Shown here in pieces: positions 9,388-18,340 of a stretch of 64,000 nucleotides of DNA. Every line of letters starts with the position of its first letter. Within the stretch, counting starts at the first letter, position 1. The DNA is taken from positions 1-64,000 of the forward strand of contig CAZZBB010000052.1 of assembly GCA_964652195.1 (NCBI GenBank), written 5' to 3'. A program made the translations under genes and the position numbers. The notes under the pieces were generated by a model. That model was not told where the DNA came from, did no database searches, and was given only the letters and a program-made list of their open reading frames with translations. This DNA comes from MSPOR6 sp964652195 (lineage in GTDB: Bacteria; Poribacteria; WGA-4E; WGA-3G).

Positions 9388-10431
9388 GTGAAATATTATA
9401 TTACAATTATAGGCATCTTTTGTCTAATTTTCTCTGTAGCGGAAAATCTACAAGCAGAAGATAAACCAACGTTATTAAAAGCAATTCCACTCTCCCAAAC
9501 CGCCATTCAACTACAATTTGACTGGGAGTTGAATGCTGAAGAAGCAGAAAACCCCATACACTATCAAATTACACCTGGAATAACTATTGAAATGGCATTA
9601 TTAGGTATTACACCAAACCGAGTCCTTTTATTTACCTCTCCAATGGAAATTGAAAAATTGTACCGTCTTAAATTAAAAATCATTGAATCTGAGATTGACA
9701 TAAAACTACCAGCTGAAAACGAGATTACATTCGGTGCAGGTGACAACGTTACATTCTCTGGAGGTTTACAAGATACCACTCTTATCGTTAATAAGAATCG
9801 TAAGACGAGAAATAATAACGCCGGGGCTGAACCAACACTCAACTGTGAACCATCAGGAAGTATATTCTTTATTGCCTTTGACCTATACGATGCATTTGAA
9901 GATATGGGAATAAGAGACCCAAATCGAGTATTAGATGTTTCAATCAGCTTACATTCAAATAAGAATGAAATTGATACAGACCATACTGTTATCTTACGAA
10001 GAGTATTGCTCCCGTGGCGGGAAGGAAGAGGAACAGGAGACAAAGCAAAAGACAACGAACTTACTTTCAACAGTCCTTTACATCGTAACCTACCATGGAA
10101 TAAAGCACCTGCACAAGCAATGCTGTCTGGAATTGATGGCGACAATGAAAGCGATTACAACGGTTCAGAGGATGTTGCACACCGGATTGACGGGGCATTC
10201 AAAATAAAGGAGACTGGAAAACGCCATACATTCAAGAGCGAATTAATGACGGAAGCAGTACGCTTTTGGGTTGCAAATCCCGATTACAATTACGGATATC
10301 TTTTCGCATTACGTGAGGGAAACAAACCTATCATATTCTCCTCAAAAGAAGCGGCTGATGAAAAACTTCGGCCTATCTTAACCATCCGCTATAACACAAA
10401 ATCAGAGATAGAACCGATAGAAATACAATAG
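9388..10431 (+). CDS. Exported DNRLRE-type domain protein
   Basis: 347 residues starting at GTG with a GGAGG six bases upstream. It has a signal peptide (IIGIFCLIFSVAENLQA), then an N-terminal Ig/SbsA-like segment (KAIPLSQTAIQLQFDWEL, a pattern of fibronectin-like or SbsA_Ig domains). A C-terminal jelly-roll domain of the DNRLRE type spans about residues 125-340: strand-rich, RRVLLPWREG, and ending RPILTIRYN. Probably a surface or periplasmic carbohydrate-binding module. Its partner is likely the upstream glycosidase-like protein. No catalytic residues are recognised. Confidence 0.6.
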   Translation: MKYYITIIGIFCLIFSVAENLQAEDKPTLLKAIPLSQTAIQLQFDWELNAEEAENPIHYQITPGITIEMALLGITPNRVLLFTSPMEIEKLYRLKLKIIESEIDIKLPAENEITFGAGDNVTFSGGLQDTTLIVNKNRKTRNNNAGAEPTLNCEPSGSIFFIAFDLYDAFEDMGIRDPNRVLDVSISLHSNKNEIDTDHTVILRRVLLPWREGRGTGDKAKDNELTFNSPLHRNLPWNKAPAQAMLSGIDGDNESDYNGSEDVAHRIDGAFKIKETGKRHTFKSELMTEAVRFWVANPDYNYGYLFALREGNKPIIFSSKEAADEKLRPILTIRYNTKSEIEPIEIQ

Positions 10432-10607
10432 ATGTCAATCAACACATTGAATCAAGTGTAGATGCTGCACGATCAGGTTGCGACAATATATTAAGTGACA
10501 ACCAGTATGGACGTACAAAATTAACCGACATATTGCCCTGCAATCTTGGGAAATATATTGGAAGATTTGAGGATAGTTTTTCGACTCAGAAGATAATTGA
10601 AGAATCA

Positions 10608-11900
10608 CTACCTATACACATACTTCTGTAAATGCTCAAGTGTTCGTTCCACTGCTCCAATATTCTCCTCAATAACTTGTTTACCGATTTTCCCAGCGGA
10701 TATTCTCGTCTCATCACAACCCATCCATTCATCAATTACATTTGCCATCTGTTCAGGAGTCTCCACTCTTTTTGCTGCACCTCTTTCCAATAGTAAAGAA
10801 GCTTCATACGCATTTTGGATAGTTGGACCAATTATCACAGGTTTTGACATCGCAGCCGGTTCCATCACATTGTGTACCTTACCATGAAAACTCCCTCCAA
10901 CAAACACTATATCTGCTATTTGATACAATTTAGCTAAAATTCCTACTGTATCAATGATTAGTACATCCGTATCTATTAGATCAACATCTTCGCTTAGTTT
11001 AGTATAACAGTGGTACGATAATCCTCTTTGATTTAATTCATCTATAATCTCTGTAATTCGTTCGGGTGTAGGTTCATGTGGTACTAAGATTAAATGCGGG
11101 ATTAGTTCAGAATTATCTTCAGCAAGAATTCGGTATGTATCTAATACGACCTTCTCATCATCTCTATATGTACTACCGGCAATAAAGATTGGACGGGTTA
11201 GAGTAGATTGTCCAAGAAAAAAGTTCGTATCTGGCTCAACTGAAATTGCTCTTTTATATACCTGATCAAACCGAGTATCCCCAGTAACAACTATTTCCTG
11301 ATTTGCTGAACATAGTAATCGAAACCGATCCGCGTCTGATTTAGAAATGGTACAATACAATGTCATATACCGGTGTATACTCTTAAAGAAAGATTTACTG
11401 AACCATGATAGACTTTTTGACCCGGGATGAAGTGTACCAGCAATTAGGATGAGAGGAATATCGTTCTTAGATGCTCTCCAGACAAGATTAGGCCAAATAT
11501 CGGATTTCGAAAATACCAAACAGGTCGGATTGATTTGATCTATTAAACGTTTGGCATTTCCAACTGTGTCAAAAGGGAGATAAATCGCTGCATCAAGATA
11601 TGCATATTTTTTTACGTTGGATGCAACCGAAGGTGAGAAAAAGGTTGAAACTATTCGTACATCTGAATAGATCGCTTCAATCAACGGTTTTGCCTGTTCA
11701 AATTCTCCAACAGAAGTAAAATGAAACCAAACTGTCTTTACTAATTCTCTGGATTGACTAAGTTGCTCCTCTAAATCACGAAAAACCTGTCGGCGACCCG
11801 TGATTCCCTCACGTATTTTAACATTAAATAAACCTACCACATTAAAACAAATGAACATAGTAGGAAGCGCGAAGATGTTATAAATGAATCGCCAGAACAT
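10608..11900 (-). CDS. waaA: 3-deoxy-D-manno-octulosonate (Kdo) transferase
   Basis: 430 residues, the normal WaaA/KdtA length. It transfers Kdo from CMP-Kdo to lipid A at the inner membrane (GT30). An N-terminal hydrophobic anchor (FIYNIFALPTMFICFNVVGL) precedes the first Rossmann domain with FHFTSVGEFEQAKPLIE, which carries the conserved catalytic Glu. The second domain has IFIAGSTYRDDE, LVPHEPTPER and FVGGSFHGKVHNVMEPAAM. Its presence implies an LPS-type outer membrane. trxA lies upstream on the same strand. It converges with the preceding secreted-protein gene, with about 175 nt of empty sequence between. Confidence 0.92.
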   Translation of the reverse strand: MFWRFIYNIFALPTMFICFNVVGLFNVKIREGITGRRQVFRDLEEQLSQSRELVKTVWFHFTSVGEFEQAKPLIEAIYSDVRIVSTFFSPSVASNVKKYAYLDAAIYLPFDTVGNAKRLIDQINPTCLVFSKSDIWPNLVWRASKNDIPLILIAGTLHPGSKSLSWFSKSFFKSIHRYMTLYCTISKSDADRFRLLCSANQEIVVTGDTRFDQVYKRAISVEPDTNFFLGQSTLTRPIFIAGSTYRDDEKVVLDTYRILAEDNSELIPHLILVPHEPTPERITEIIDELNQRGLSYHCYTKLSEDVDLIDTDVLIIDTVGILAKLYQIADIVFVGGSFHGKVHNVMEPAAMSKPVIIGPTIQNAYEASLLLERGAAKRVETPEQMANVIDEWMGCDETRISAGKIGKQVIEENIGAVERTLEHLQKYVYR

Positions 11901-11940
11901 AATGCTATATTATACAAGGAACAGAAAATAGGAATTGTAT

Positions 11941-11983
11941 AGAAGCACACCGGAGCAGTATAACCCCGGTTGTATTGCTTCTA
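11941..11983 (-). terminator. Hairpin between trxA and waaA
   Basis: Outer arms AGAAGCA / TTGCTTCT and inner arms ACCGG / CCGGT pair with a small bulge, lying just after the trxA stop. No clear T-run follows, so it may attenuate rather than fully stop read-through into waaA. Confidence 0.45.
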
Positions 11984-11999
11984 TATTCTTATGGGTAGG

Positions 12000-12326
12000 T
12001 TATATTGCGTCTAAGATTTTCTTTTTAAGAGCATCTTTTGCCATTGCACCAACAATCTGATCAGCAACTTCCCCATCTTTAAAGACAAGTAATGTAGGAA
12101 TACTTCTTACGCTATATTTCATTGCTGTTTCACGATTATCGTCTACATTAACCTTGCCAACTTTGAATTTTTCTGAGTTTTCAGCGGCAAGTTCATCTAA
12201 AATCGGTGCAATCATTTTGCACGGACCACACCATTCTGCCCAGAAGTCAACAACGACAGGTGTATCTGATGTCAGCACCATTCCTTCAAATGTGTCGTCG
12301 GTTATTTCAAATGTATTTTCAGCCAT
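12000..12326 (-). CDS. trxA: Thioredoxin
   Basis: 108 residues, normal for thioredoxin 1. Active site WAEWCGPCKMIAP, cis-Pro region RSIPTLLVF, and the C-terminal GAMAKDALKK helix. It reduces protein disulfides in the cytoplasm using thioredoxin reductase. Two adjacent ATGs exist; AAGGAG sits 2 nt before the first (12329) and 5 nt before the second, so the second start is chosen. It is divergent from the molybdenum hydroxylase operon, separated by 380 nt of AT-rich sequence in which I see no feature beyond a likely promoter zone. Confidence 0.95.
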   Translation of the reverse strand: MAENTFEITDDTFEGMVLTSDTPVVVDFWAEWCGPCKMIAPILDELAAENSEKFKVGKVNVDDNRETAMKYSVRSIPTLLVFKDGEVADQIVGAMAKDALKKKILDAI

Positions 12327-12707
12327 CATAACTCCTTAATACACTGTGAATGTTAAGATTTTTAGGATATGTTTCCACCAAAAAGTCAAAGGGTCTTACA
12401 ATTGCATAAACAAAATTGTGATACTAATTCCTACTAATGATGGAATGATAATATTCTGCTTATAACAAACTTTATAATGTATTATTTTACAGTATTCTGG
12501 AATAATATTCCAATCAATTATTGCCACGTTCTGACAATTCACTTGATGAAAAACGTGAAAACTGCTATATTCTACATAGATTATACATCTTGAATGTTTA
12601 TGGTTAAAAACATATAAAACACATCAGATGTGAGGGTATTCATAATATTAGGAATTGCGATTATAGACCACAATATATAAGGAATTCATAAGAAAAGGAG
12701 GGAAGGA

Positions 12708-13343
12708 ATGTCGGATAAAGAGAAAAAACAAGGCACGGAAATTTCACGACGAAGTTTCATTAAAGGTGTTGGTACTGGTACCGTTGCAGCAACCGTTGTA
12801 CCAACTATCTTAGTTGGGGATGAAAAGACAGCCGAAGCACAGACAGATGAGGCAACTACTAATGCTGAAATTCAGTTGAATATCAACGGTAAGTTATATG
12901 AGATTGAAGTTGAATCACGAACCACCTTATTAACTGTACTTCGCGATGGAATTGACACAAATGGAAACAACGTCGATCTAACTGGGGCAAAACTTATTTG
13001 TGATAAAGGTGAATGTGGGGGATGTACCATCCTTGTAGACGAAAAACCTGTATATGCTTGTATGATGCTTGCGATGGACGCACAAGGGAAACAGCTTACT
13101 ACTGTTGAAGGTATTGCAAATGGGGATGAATTACATCCTGTACAAGAAGCATTTATCGAACATGACGCAATGATGTGTGGATTCTGTACTCCCGGTTTCG
13201 TTGTTTCATCGGTGGCACTCTTGAACGAGAACAAAAAGCCGACCCTCGAAGAGATTAAGGATGGCTTATCGGGCAACACTTGCCGTTGCGGCACATACCC
13301 ATTCATTTTTGACGCTGTCGAAACAGCCTCTGAGAAAATGTAA
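12708..13343 (+). CDS. Tat-exported [2Fe-2S] subunit of a molybdenum hydroxylase
   Basis: 211 residues. The N-terminus has a twin-arginine signal ISRRSFIKG followed by a hydrophobic stretch and AEA-type cleavage site, so the complex is periplasmic. The plant-type [2Fe-2S] domain has CDKGECGGCTILVDEKPVYAC. The all-helical second [2Fe-2S] domain has CGFCTPGF and CRCGTY. It passes electrons from the Moco subunit to FAD in xanthine/CO/aldehyde dehydrogenase-type enzymes, and most resembles the PaoA/YagT type that carries a Tat signal. AGGAGG lies before the ATG. It is the first gene of a four-gene operon. Confidence 0.9.
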   Translation: MSDKEKKQGTEISRRSFIKGVGTGTVAATVVPTILVGDEKTAEAQTDEATTNAEIQLNINGKLYEIEVESRTTLLTVLRDGIDTNGNNVDLTGAKLICDKGECGGCTILVDEKPVYACMMLAMDAQGKQLTTVEGIANGDELHPVQEAFIEHDAMMCGFCTPGFVVSSVALLNENKKPTLEEIKDGLSGNTCRCGTYPFIFDAVETASEKM

Positions 13344-13408
13344 CTTGACAAAGAGTCTTATATCGGGTCGTCGTATAAGTAAGAAACGAATTCAGAAGGA
13401 GAAAACAA

Positions 13409-15526
13409 ATGGCATCATGGGGAGAAGCAAGCCAGTCACGACTAATTGGCAAGCGGATTACCCGTTTGTCCGGTAAGGATAAAGTTACAGGAAAAGCAAA
13501 GTATACTTATGATATTAATCGTCCAGGAATGTTATACGGACGTATTCTAAGATCTGAAGTTGCACGTGCAAACGTTGTGGGTTTAGATCTAACAGCAGCG
13601 GAAGAACTACCAGGTGTTAAAGCAGTAATTGAATTGACTCAAGTAGGTAACCAACTCCGTTATCAGGGACAGGAAATCGCAGCAGTTGCTGCGGAAACGG
13701 ATGACATTGCTAAAGATGCTCTACGCTTGATTCATGTTGAATTGGAAGAATTACCTTTCGTTGTCACTGAAGAAGATGCAATGGCTGAAGGTGCCCCCGA
13801 AATTCGTGATTGGTCAGGAAACAAGAGCAATCCGGGTGTTGATGAAAGGGGTGACCTGGAAGCAGGATTTGAAGAAGCCGTCGTTACAGTAGAAGCGACA
13901 TATCACACACCTGTCCAAACCCACGTATGTTTGGAAACACACGGAAATGTAGCAGAATGGAGAGGTGAAGAGTATCTAACATTTTGGGCTTCTACACAAG
14001 CTGTATTTGGTGTACGGAACGATCTTGCACGTACTTTTGAACTTCCTGCCAACCAAGTCAGAGTGATTACCGAACACATGGGTGGTGGCTTTGGTAGTAA
14101 ATTTGGTCCAGGTCTTGAAGGGCATACAGCTGTTCGATTGTCAAAAATGACAGGTAAACCAGTAAAACTAATGTTGACCCGAAGGGCAGAACACCTTGTT
14201 GCTGGAAATAGACCTTCAATGACTCAGCATGTTAAGGCTGGCGCAACAAGCGATGGACGACTCGTTGCTTACGATATGCAGGGTTACGGTACAGGTGGCA
14301 TAAGCAGCGGAGCAAGTTTCACAGGACCTTACGTCTATCATGTCGAAAATTTAAGGACACAACGTTTTAACGTTGCAACTAATGCTGGTAACCAACGTGC
14401 AATGCGTGCCCCAGGTCACCCACAAGGTGCTTTCGCCATGGATTCATTAATGGATGAACTTGCAGAAAAACTCGGAATGAACCCACTTGAATTCCGTCGT
14501 CTTAATGATCAAAGCGAAGTCCGACAAGCACAATACACCCTTGGGGCACAAGAAATCGGATGGCATAAACGCAACACTATTCCCGGTTCTGGTAATGGTA
14601 TCATGAAACGTGGGATGGGTGTTGGTAGTGGTCAATGGGGTGGCGGCGGTGGTAGAGGCACGCAAGCGCGTGTTACTATCAATGCTGATGGTACTGTTGA
14701 GGCTGTCACTGGCACACAAGATATCGGTACAGGAATTCGAACTGCCATAGCAATTATCGTTGCTGAAGAATTTGGTCTCCAACCTACCGATATTTCTGTA
14801 ACAGTTGGTGATAGTGAACCCGGTTTACCATCGGGTGGTAGTGGTGGAAGTCAAACAACACCATCTGTTGCTCCTGTCATCAAGACTGCAGCAGAAGCAG
14901 CAAAACAGAAATTGTTTGCACATGTTGCTCCTTTACTTCAAGCACCGGTGGACGACCTTCGTATCGGAACTGGTACGATCTATGTAGCATCTGATAGAAC
15001 GAAAACTATTACATGGAAGCAAGCTACTGGACAACTCGGAATGGAGAGCATTAGTGAAGGTGGAAATTGGGATGAAGAACTACGTCAAGGTGGGGTCGCT
15101 GGTACACAGTTTGCTGAAGTGGAAGTTGACACACAAACAGGTCAGGTAAAAGTCTTAAAAATCGTCGCCGTTCAAGACTGTGGGTTAGCGATTAATAAAT
15201 TAGCTACCGAGAGTCAAATTAACGGAGGTGTTATCATGGGATTAGGACAGACACTATTGGAAGAACGCATCATGGATCCACAAACTGGACGCATGCTCAA
15301 TGCAAATCTTGAAGATTATAAAGTTCCGGGGACTTTCGAAATACCTGAGATAAAACCCATCGTTTTTGATACACATAGGAAAGTTTCCGGTGTCGGTGAA
15401 CCCCCATGTATACCGACACTTGGGGCTATTGCAAACGCTGTATATAATGCTATCGGTGTACGCATTCGTGAACTCCCAATTACACCTGATAAAGTTCTCA
15501 CCGCACTTGCTGAAAAGAAGGCATAA
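13409..15526 (+). CDS. Molybdopterin-binding catalytic subunit (xanthine dehydrogenase family)
   Basis: 705 residues. Large subunit of a molybdenum hydroxylase. KVTGKAKYTYDINRPGMLYG marks the N-terminal ald_Xan_dh domain. Moco-contact motifs are HMGGGFGSKFG, RAPGHPQGAF and GTQDIGTGIRT, and the near-C-terminal GVGEPP carries the catalytic Glu. It has no signal peptide of its own, as expected if it is co-exported with the Tat-bearing small subunit. GAAGGAG precedes the ATG. The gene order small-large-medium differs from E. coli paoABC. Substrate (aldehyde, purine or other heterocycle) cannot be decided. Confidence 0.9.
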   Translation: MASWGEASQSRLIGKRITRLSGKDKVTGKAKYTYDINRPGMLYGRILRSEVARANVVGLDLTAAEELPGVKAVIELTQVGNQLRYQGQEIAAVAAETDDIAKDALRLIHVELEELPFVVTEEDAMAEGAPEIRDWSGNKSNPGVDERGDLEAGFEEAVVTVEATYHTPVQTHVCLETHGNVAEWRGEEYLTFWASTQAVFGVRNDLARTFELPANQVRVITEHMGGGFGSKFGPGLEGHTAVRLSKMTGKPVKLMLTRRAEHLVAGNRPSMTQHVKAGATSDGRLVAYDMQGYGTGGISSGASFTGPYVYHVENLRTQRFNVATNAGNQRAMRAPGHPQGAFAMDSLMDELAEKLGMNPLEFRRLNDQSEVRQAQYTLGAQEIGWHKRNTIPGSGNGIMKRGMGVGSGQWGGGGGRGTQARVTINADGTVEAVTGTQDIGTGIRTAIAIIVAEEFGLQPTDISVTVGDSEPGLPSGGSGGSQTTPSVAPVIKTAAEAAKQKLFAHVAPLLQAPVDDLRIGTGTIYVASDRTKTITWKQATGQLGMESISEGGNWDEELRQGGVAGTQFAEVEVDTQTGQVKVLKIVAVQDCGLAINKLATESQINGGVIMGLGQTLLEERIMDPQTGRMLNANLEDYKVPGTFEIPEIKPIVFDTHRKVSGVGEPPCIPTLGAIANAVYNAIGVRIRELPITPDKVLTALAEKKA

Positions 15527-15537
15527 GGAGGTTAACA

Positions 15538-16518
15538 ATGGATAATTTTAGTTACGTCAACGCAACTGACTTAGAACAGGTTACCTCGCTATTGAGTGAT
15601 AACGGGTGGGGTGAAGTAATGGTGGTAGCAGGGGGAACTGACCTCCTCGGTGAACTTAAGGAGTATATAGAAACTCCGAAAACACTCATAAATCTCAAAT
15701 CATTACCCGGTATGGACAGCATTTCAATGGATACCACCGGTATAACCATTGGGGCATTAACAACTGTCGCGGATATTGCCAATCATCCGACGATTCAGCA
15801 ACGGTACACCGTATTGGCACAAGCAGCCAGTTCTGTCGCTACACCACAAATACGCAACGTTGGAACACTCGGTGGGAATCTCTGCCAAAGACCTCGTTGT
15901 TGGTATTACAGAGATGAAACTGTCAATTGTCTCAAAAAAGGGGGAGACACATGTTATGCTGTTGATGGTCTAAGTAAATACCATGCCATTCTTGGCGGTG
16001 ATCCGGTATTCATTGTACACCCCTCTGACATTGCACCAGCATTGATTGCCTTGGGTGCGTCTATTAAGATTGTTGGTCCAGAAGGTGAAAAAACAATAAA
16101 AGTCGAAGAGTTTTTCACTTTACCCGCAACAAACCCATTCCGTGAGAATGTACTTCAGCCCAATGAAATTGTTGTTGAAGTTCATGTACCACAACCCAAG
16201 CAAGGTACAAAGAGCTTCTATCTGAAAGCACGCGAAAAAGGGGCACCGGATTTCGCATTGGCAAGTGTCGCTGGTGTTTTCCAGATGGACGGAAAAACAT
16301 GTCAAAATGCAAGTATCGTCCTGGGTGGAGTTGCCCCTGCACCATGGCGGTCTACTGAAGCTGAAAGCATTCTTTCAGGCAAGTTAATTAACCAAGCAGT
16401 CAGTAATAACGCCGGCGCATCTGCTGTAAAAGATGCACAGCCTTTGAACGATAATGCATACAAGGTAACCTTAACACAGAATCTCATCAGTCGTACCGCT
16501 ATGATGGCTCTAAGTTAA
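15538..16518 (+). CDS. FAD-binding subunit with extra Cys cluster
   Basis: 326 residues. The FAD pyrophosphate-binding motif VVAGGTDLLGEL (about 29-40) and TLGGNLCQRP (about 110-119) place it in the CoxM/PaoB family. The insertion CQRPRCWYYRDETVNC extends to a fourth Cys; Cys116, 121, 131 and 139 match the pattern of PaoB-like subunits that bind a [4Fe-4S] cluster. The C-terminal CO_deh_flav_C domain follows. It starts 11 nt after the large subunit with AGGAGG in the gap. It accepts electrons from the small subunit and passes them to an unknown acceptor. Confidence 0.88.
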   Translation: MDNFSYVNATDLEQVTSLLSDNGWGEVMVVAGGTDLLGELKEYIETPKTLINLKSLPGMDSISMDTTGITIGALTTVADIANHPTIQQRYTVLAQAASSVATPQIRNVGTLGGNLCQRPRCWYYRDETVNCLKKGGDTCYAVDGLSKYHAILGGDPVFIVHPSDIAPALIALGASIKIVGPEGEKTIKVEEFFTLPATNPFRENVLQPNEIVVEVHVPQPKQGTKSFYLKAREKGAPDFALASVAGVFQMDGKTCQNASIVLGGVAPAPWRSTEAESILSGKLINQAVSNNAGASAVKDAQPLNDNAYKVTLTQNLISRTAMMALS

Positions 16519-16530
16519 AGGAGGAAGAAG

Positions 16531-16770
16531 ATGTTACAAGGAAAAACACTCCCAATTTTTGACAAGCCGATATGTGAAAACCTTCGGACGAAGGCACTTT
16601 ATATTCCCGGTGGCAACTTGCAGAATCTTGTTGAATATAATCCCGGTACACACTATTGGTGTAACTGTACTTCGCAGGTTGTCGGTCCCGATGACGATTT
16701 TGTATCACCAGTGTCATGCGAACGTTCCCGTTCTTGCTTTAAACCAATAGGTGGAAAGCCGATAGTATAA
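16531..16770 (+). CDS. Small Cys-rich protein in the Mo-hydroxylase operon
   Basis: 79 residues, no family recognised. It has five cysteines (PIC, then a CNC pair, then SC and SC spaced by RSR), a spacing that could bind a metal or cluster. No signal peptide or TM. It begins 12 nt after the FAD subunit with AAAGGAGGAAG before the ATG, and a strong terminator follows, so it is firmly the last gene of the operon. A role in maturation or electron transfer of the complex is inferred from position alone. Confidence 0.65.
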   Translation: MLQGKTLPIFDKPICENLRTKALYIPGGNLQNLVEYNPGTHYWCNCTSQVVGPDDDFVSPVSCERSRSCFKPIGGKPIV

Positions 16771-16797
16771 AACGTTCAAAGGAAATACTACAATTGT

Positions 16798-16846
16798 ATA
16801 GTGGAGAGTTAAAGACAATTCTTTTAACTCTCCACTATTCTTTTTT
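16798..16846 (+). terminator. Rho-independent terminator of the Mo-hydroxylase operon
   Basis: A long stem ATAGTGGAGAGTTAAAG pairs with CTTTTAACTCTCCACTAT around a short ACAATT loop, followed by TTCTTTTTT. This is the strongest terminator in the window. Confidence 0.93.
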
Positions 16847-16858
16847 GGACAATTAACC

Positions 16859-17317
16859 ATGTTTCTAAAACCATTAATTCAATGGGTGCATGTAGCTTCT
16901 GTTGTTCTATTGATAGGAGGTTTTTTCTTTCTTCGTATTGTCCTCATGCCAATTGCAAACCGTCAATCTGAACCAACCATCCTTATTTCCTCAGCACTTA
17001 CACGGTTCAGGGCAGTTGTATGGTGTACGCTACTTACGGTCCTCTTCTCTGGTGTGTACAATGTAATTTCATTCTTCCGCACTGCCCGTGCAACTGCAGC
17101 AGATTCTATTGCTTCAGATTACTCACTCTATATACTAATCTTAGCCGTCAAATTCTTCATTGTTTTTCTTATCTACACACTTGCAATTATCTTAACTTTT
17201 CCGTATCCTGTATTTGAGGTATTTCAAAAGAAACCTTCACCATGGTTGAACCTGATCATTGTATTAGGTATGATTATTATATTTCTATCTGCATATCTAC
17301 GGCGAATGGTGTATTAG
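16859..17317 (+). CDS. Four-TM CopD-like membrane protein
   Basis: 152 residues, almost entirely hydrophobic with four predicted TM helices. The N-terminal IQWVHVASVVLLIGGFFFLR, with its conserved His after an aromatic, and the overall pattern resemble CopD/copper-resistance-D-type or DUF2269-like integral membrane proteins. It starts 13 nt after the operon terminator, so it probably has its own promoter or depends on read-through. It is followed by the PhyH gene after 41 nt. Function (haem or metal handling) is uncertain. Confidence 0.55.
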   Translation: MFLKPLIQWVHVASVVLLIGGFFFLRIVLMPIANRQSEPTILISSALTRFRAVVWCTLLTVLFSGVYNVISFFRTARATAADSIASDYSLYILILAVKFFIVFLIYTLAIILTFPYPVFEVFQKKPSPWLNLIIVLGMIIIFLSAYLRRMVY

Positions 17318-17358
17318 AATAGACATTTAAACAACTATAGTATAAAGGAGAAAGACAG

Positions 17359-18174
17359 ATGCCAGTATTAAGTAAAGAAGATAGAGCATTTTGGGAAGAA
17401 AATGGGTATGTCGTAATCTCAAATGCAGCACCCGATGAATTAATTGAAAACGCAGCAAAGGCTGTCTGGGATTTCCTTGAAATGGATGCGAACAATAAAG
17501 AGAGTTGGTATACAGATCCACCACGCGGTATCATGGTAGAGATATATCAGCATCCCGCTCTGTGGGCAACACGCCAATATCCACGGATACATCAAGCCTT
17601 CTCAGAAATATGGAATAACGAAAAATTATGGGTGAGTTTTGACCGGGCGAGTATGAGTCCGCCAAATGTCCCCGGAAAATATGAACGGACAAGTGTCGGC
17701 CTTCATTGGGACATGTCCATAGATCTACCCATCCGATTCCATGTACAAGGTGTTCTCTATCTAACCGATACCGCTGAAAATCAAGGGGCATTTGTTTGTG
17801 TTCCAGGTTTTCATAACAAAATTGAGGATTGGATTAAAAGCCTACCAGAAGATGCTAATCCAAAACAGCAAAATTTAGAAGCCTTAGGCATGATTCCTGT
17901 TCCTGGGAATGCAGGGGATTTGGTGATATGGCATAGTGCTTTACCACATAGCGCAGGAATCAATACTGCTGATGCACCCCGTGTGGCTCAATACATTACC
18001 ATGAGTCCTACTGGAGAGGCAAACCAAGAAGCCAGAGATCGACGGATCAATGGATGGAAAAATCGGATGGCAGGTTTTGGTGGGGAACGTCCAGAAAAAG
18101 AACATGAATCAGGTGAAACTGCAGAACTAACCGAACTCGGTAAAAAATTGTTGGGTCTTGAGATATGGGGATAG
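17359..18174 (+). CDS. Phytanoyl-CoA dioxygenase family protein (PhyH)
   Basis: 271 residues. Fe(II)/2-oxoglutarate-dependent oxygenase fold. The N-terminal LSKEDRAFWEENGYVVI is typical of the family. The iron site is HWD in GLHWDMSID, with the distal His in WHSALPHSAG and a downstream Arg (APRVAQYI) for 2-oxoglutarate. AAAGGAG precedes the ATG. Substrate unknown; such enzymes hydroxylate lipids or small metabolites in this kind of genome. About 165 nt of unassigned sequence separates it from the convergent aldo/keto reductase. Confidence 0.85.
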   Translation: MPVLSKEDRAFWEENGYVVISNAAPDELIENAAKAVWDFLEMDANNKESWYTDPPRGIMVEIYQHPALWATRQYPRIHQAFSEIWNNEKLWVSFDRASMSPPNVPGKYERTSVGLHWDMSIDLPIRFHVQGVLYLTDTAENQGAFVCVPGFHNKIEDWIKSLPEDANPKQQNLEALGMIPVPGNAGDLVIWHSALPHSAGINTADAPRVAQYITMSPTGEANQEARDRRINGWKNRMAGFGGERPEKEHESGETAELTELGKKLLGLEIWG

Positions 18175-18340
18175 GTATTGCCACTAAATAATTCTCGGTT
18201 TGTATCTTAAGGATACGAATCGATCACTCAGTAGTAATTTCGCAATGTAGGGATGAAGGTTCAGCGAATGAATTATGCCAACGCACCCATACTTCAAGAC
18301 CAACACTTGAGGTGAAGAATATACCCTTTTATCTATGTCT

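Noticed and set aside
9564..10145. 193-residue minus-strand open frame
   Set aside because: Lies wholly inside the well-supported DRNLRE-type gene on the plus strand; Ser/Ile-rich shadow frame.
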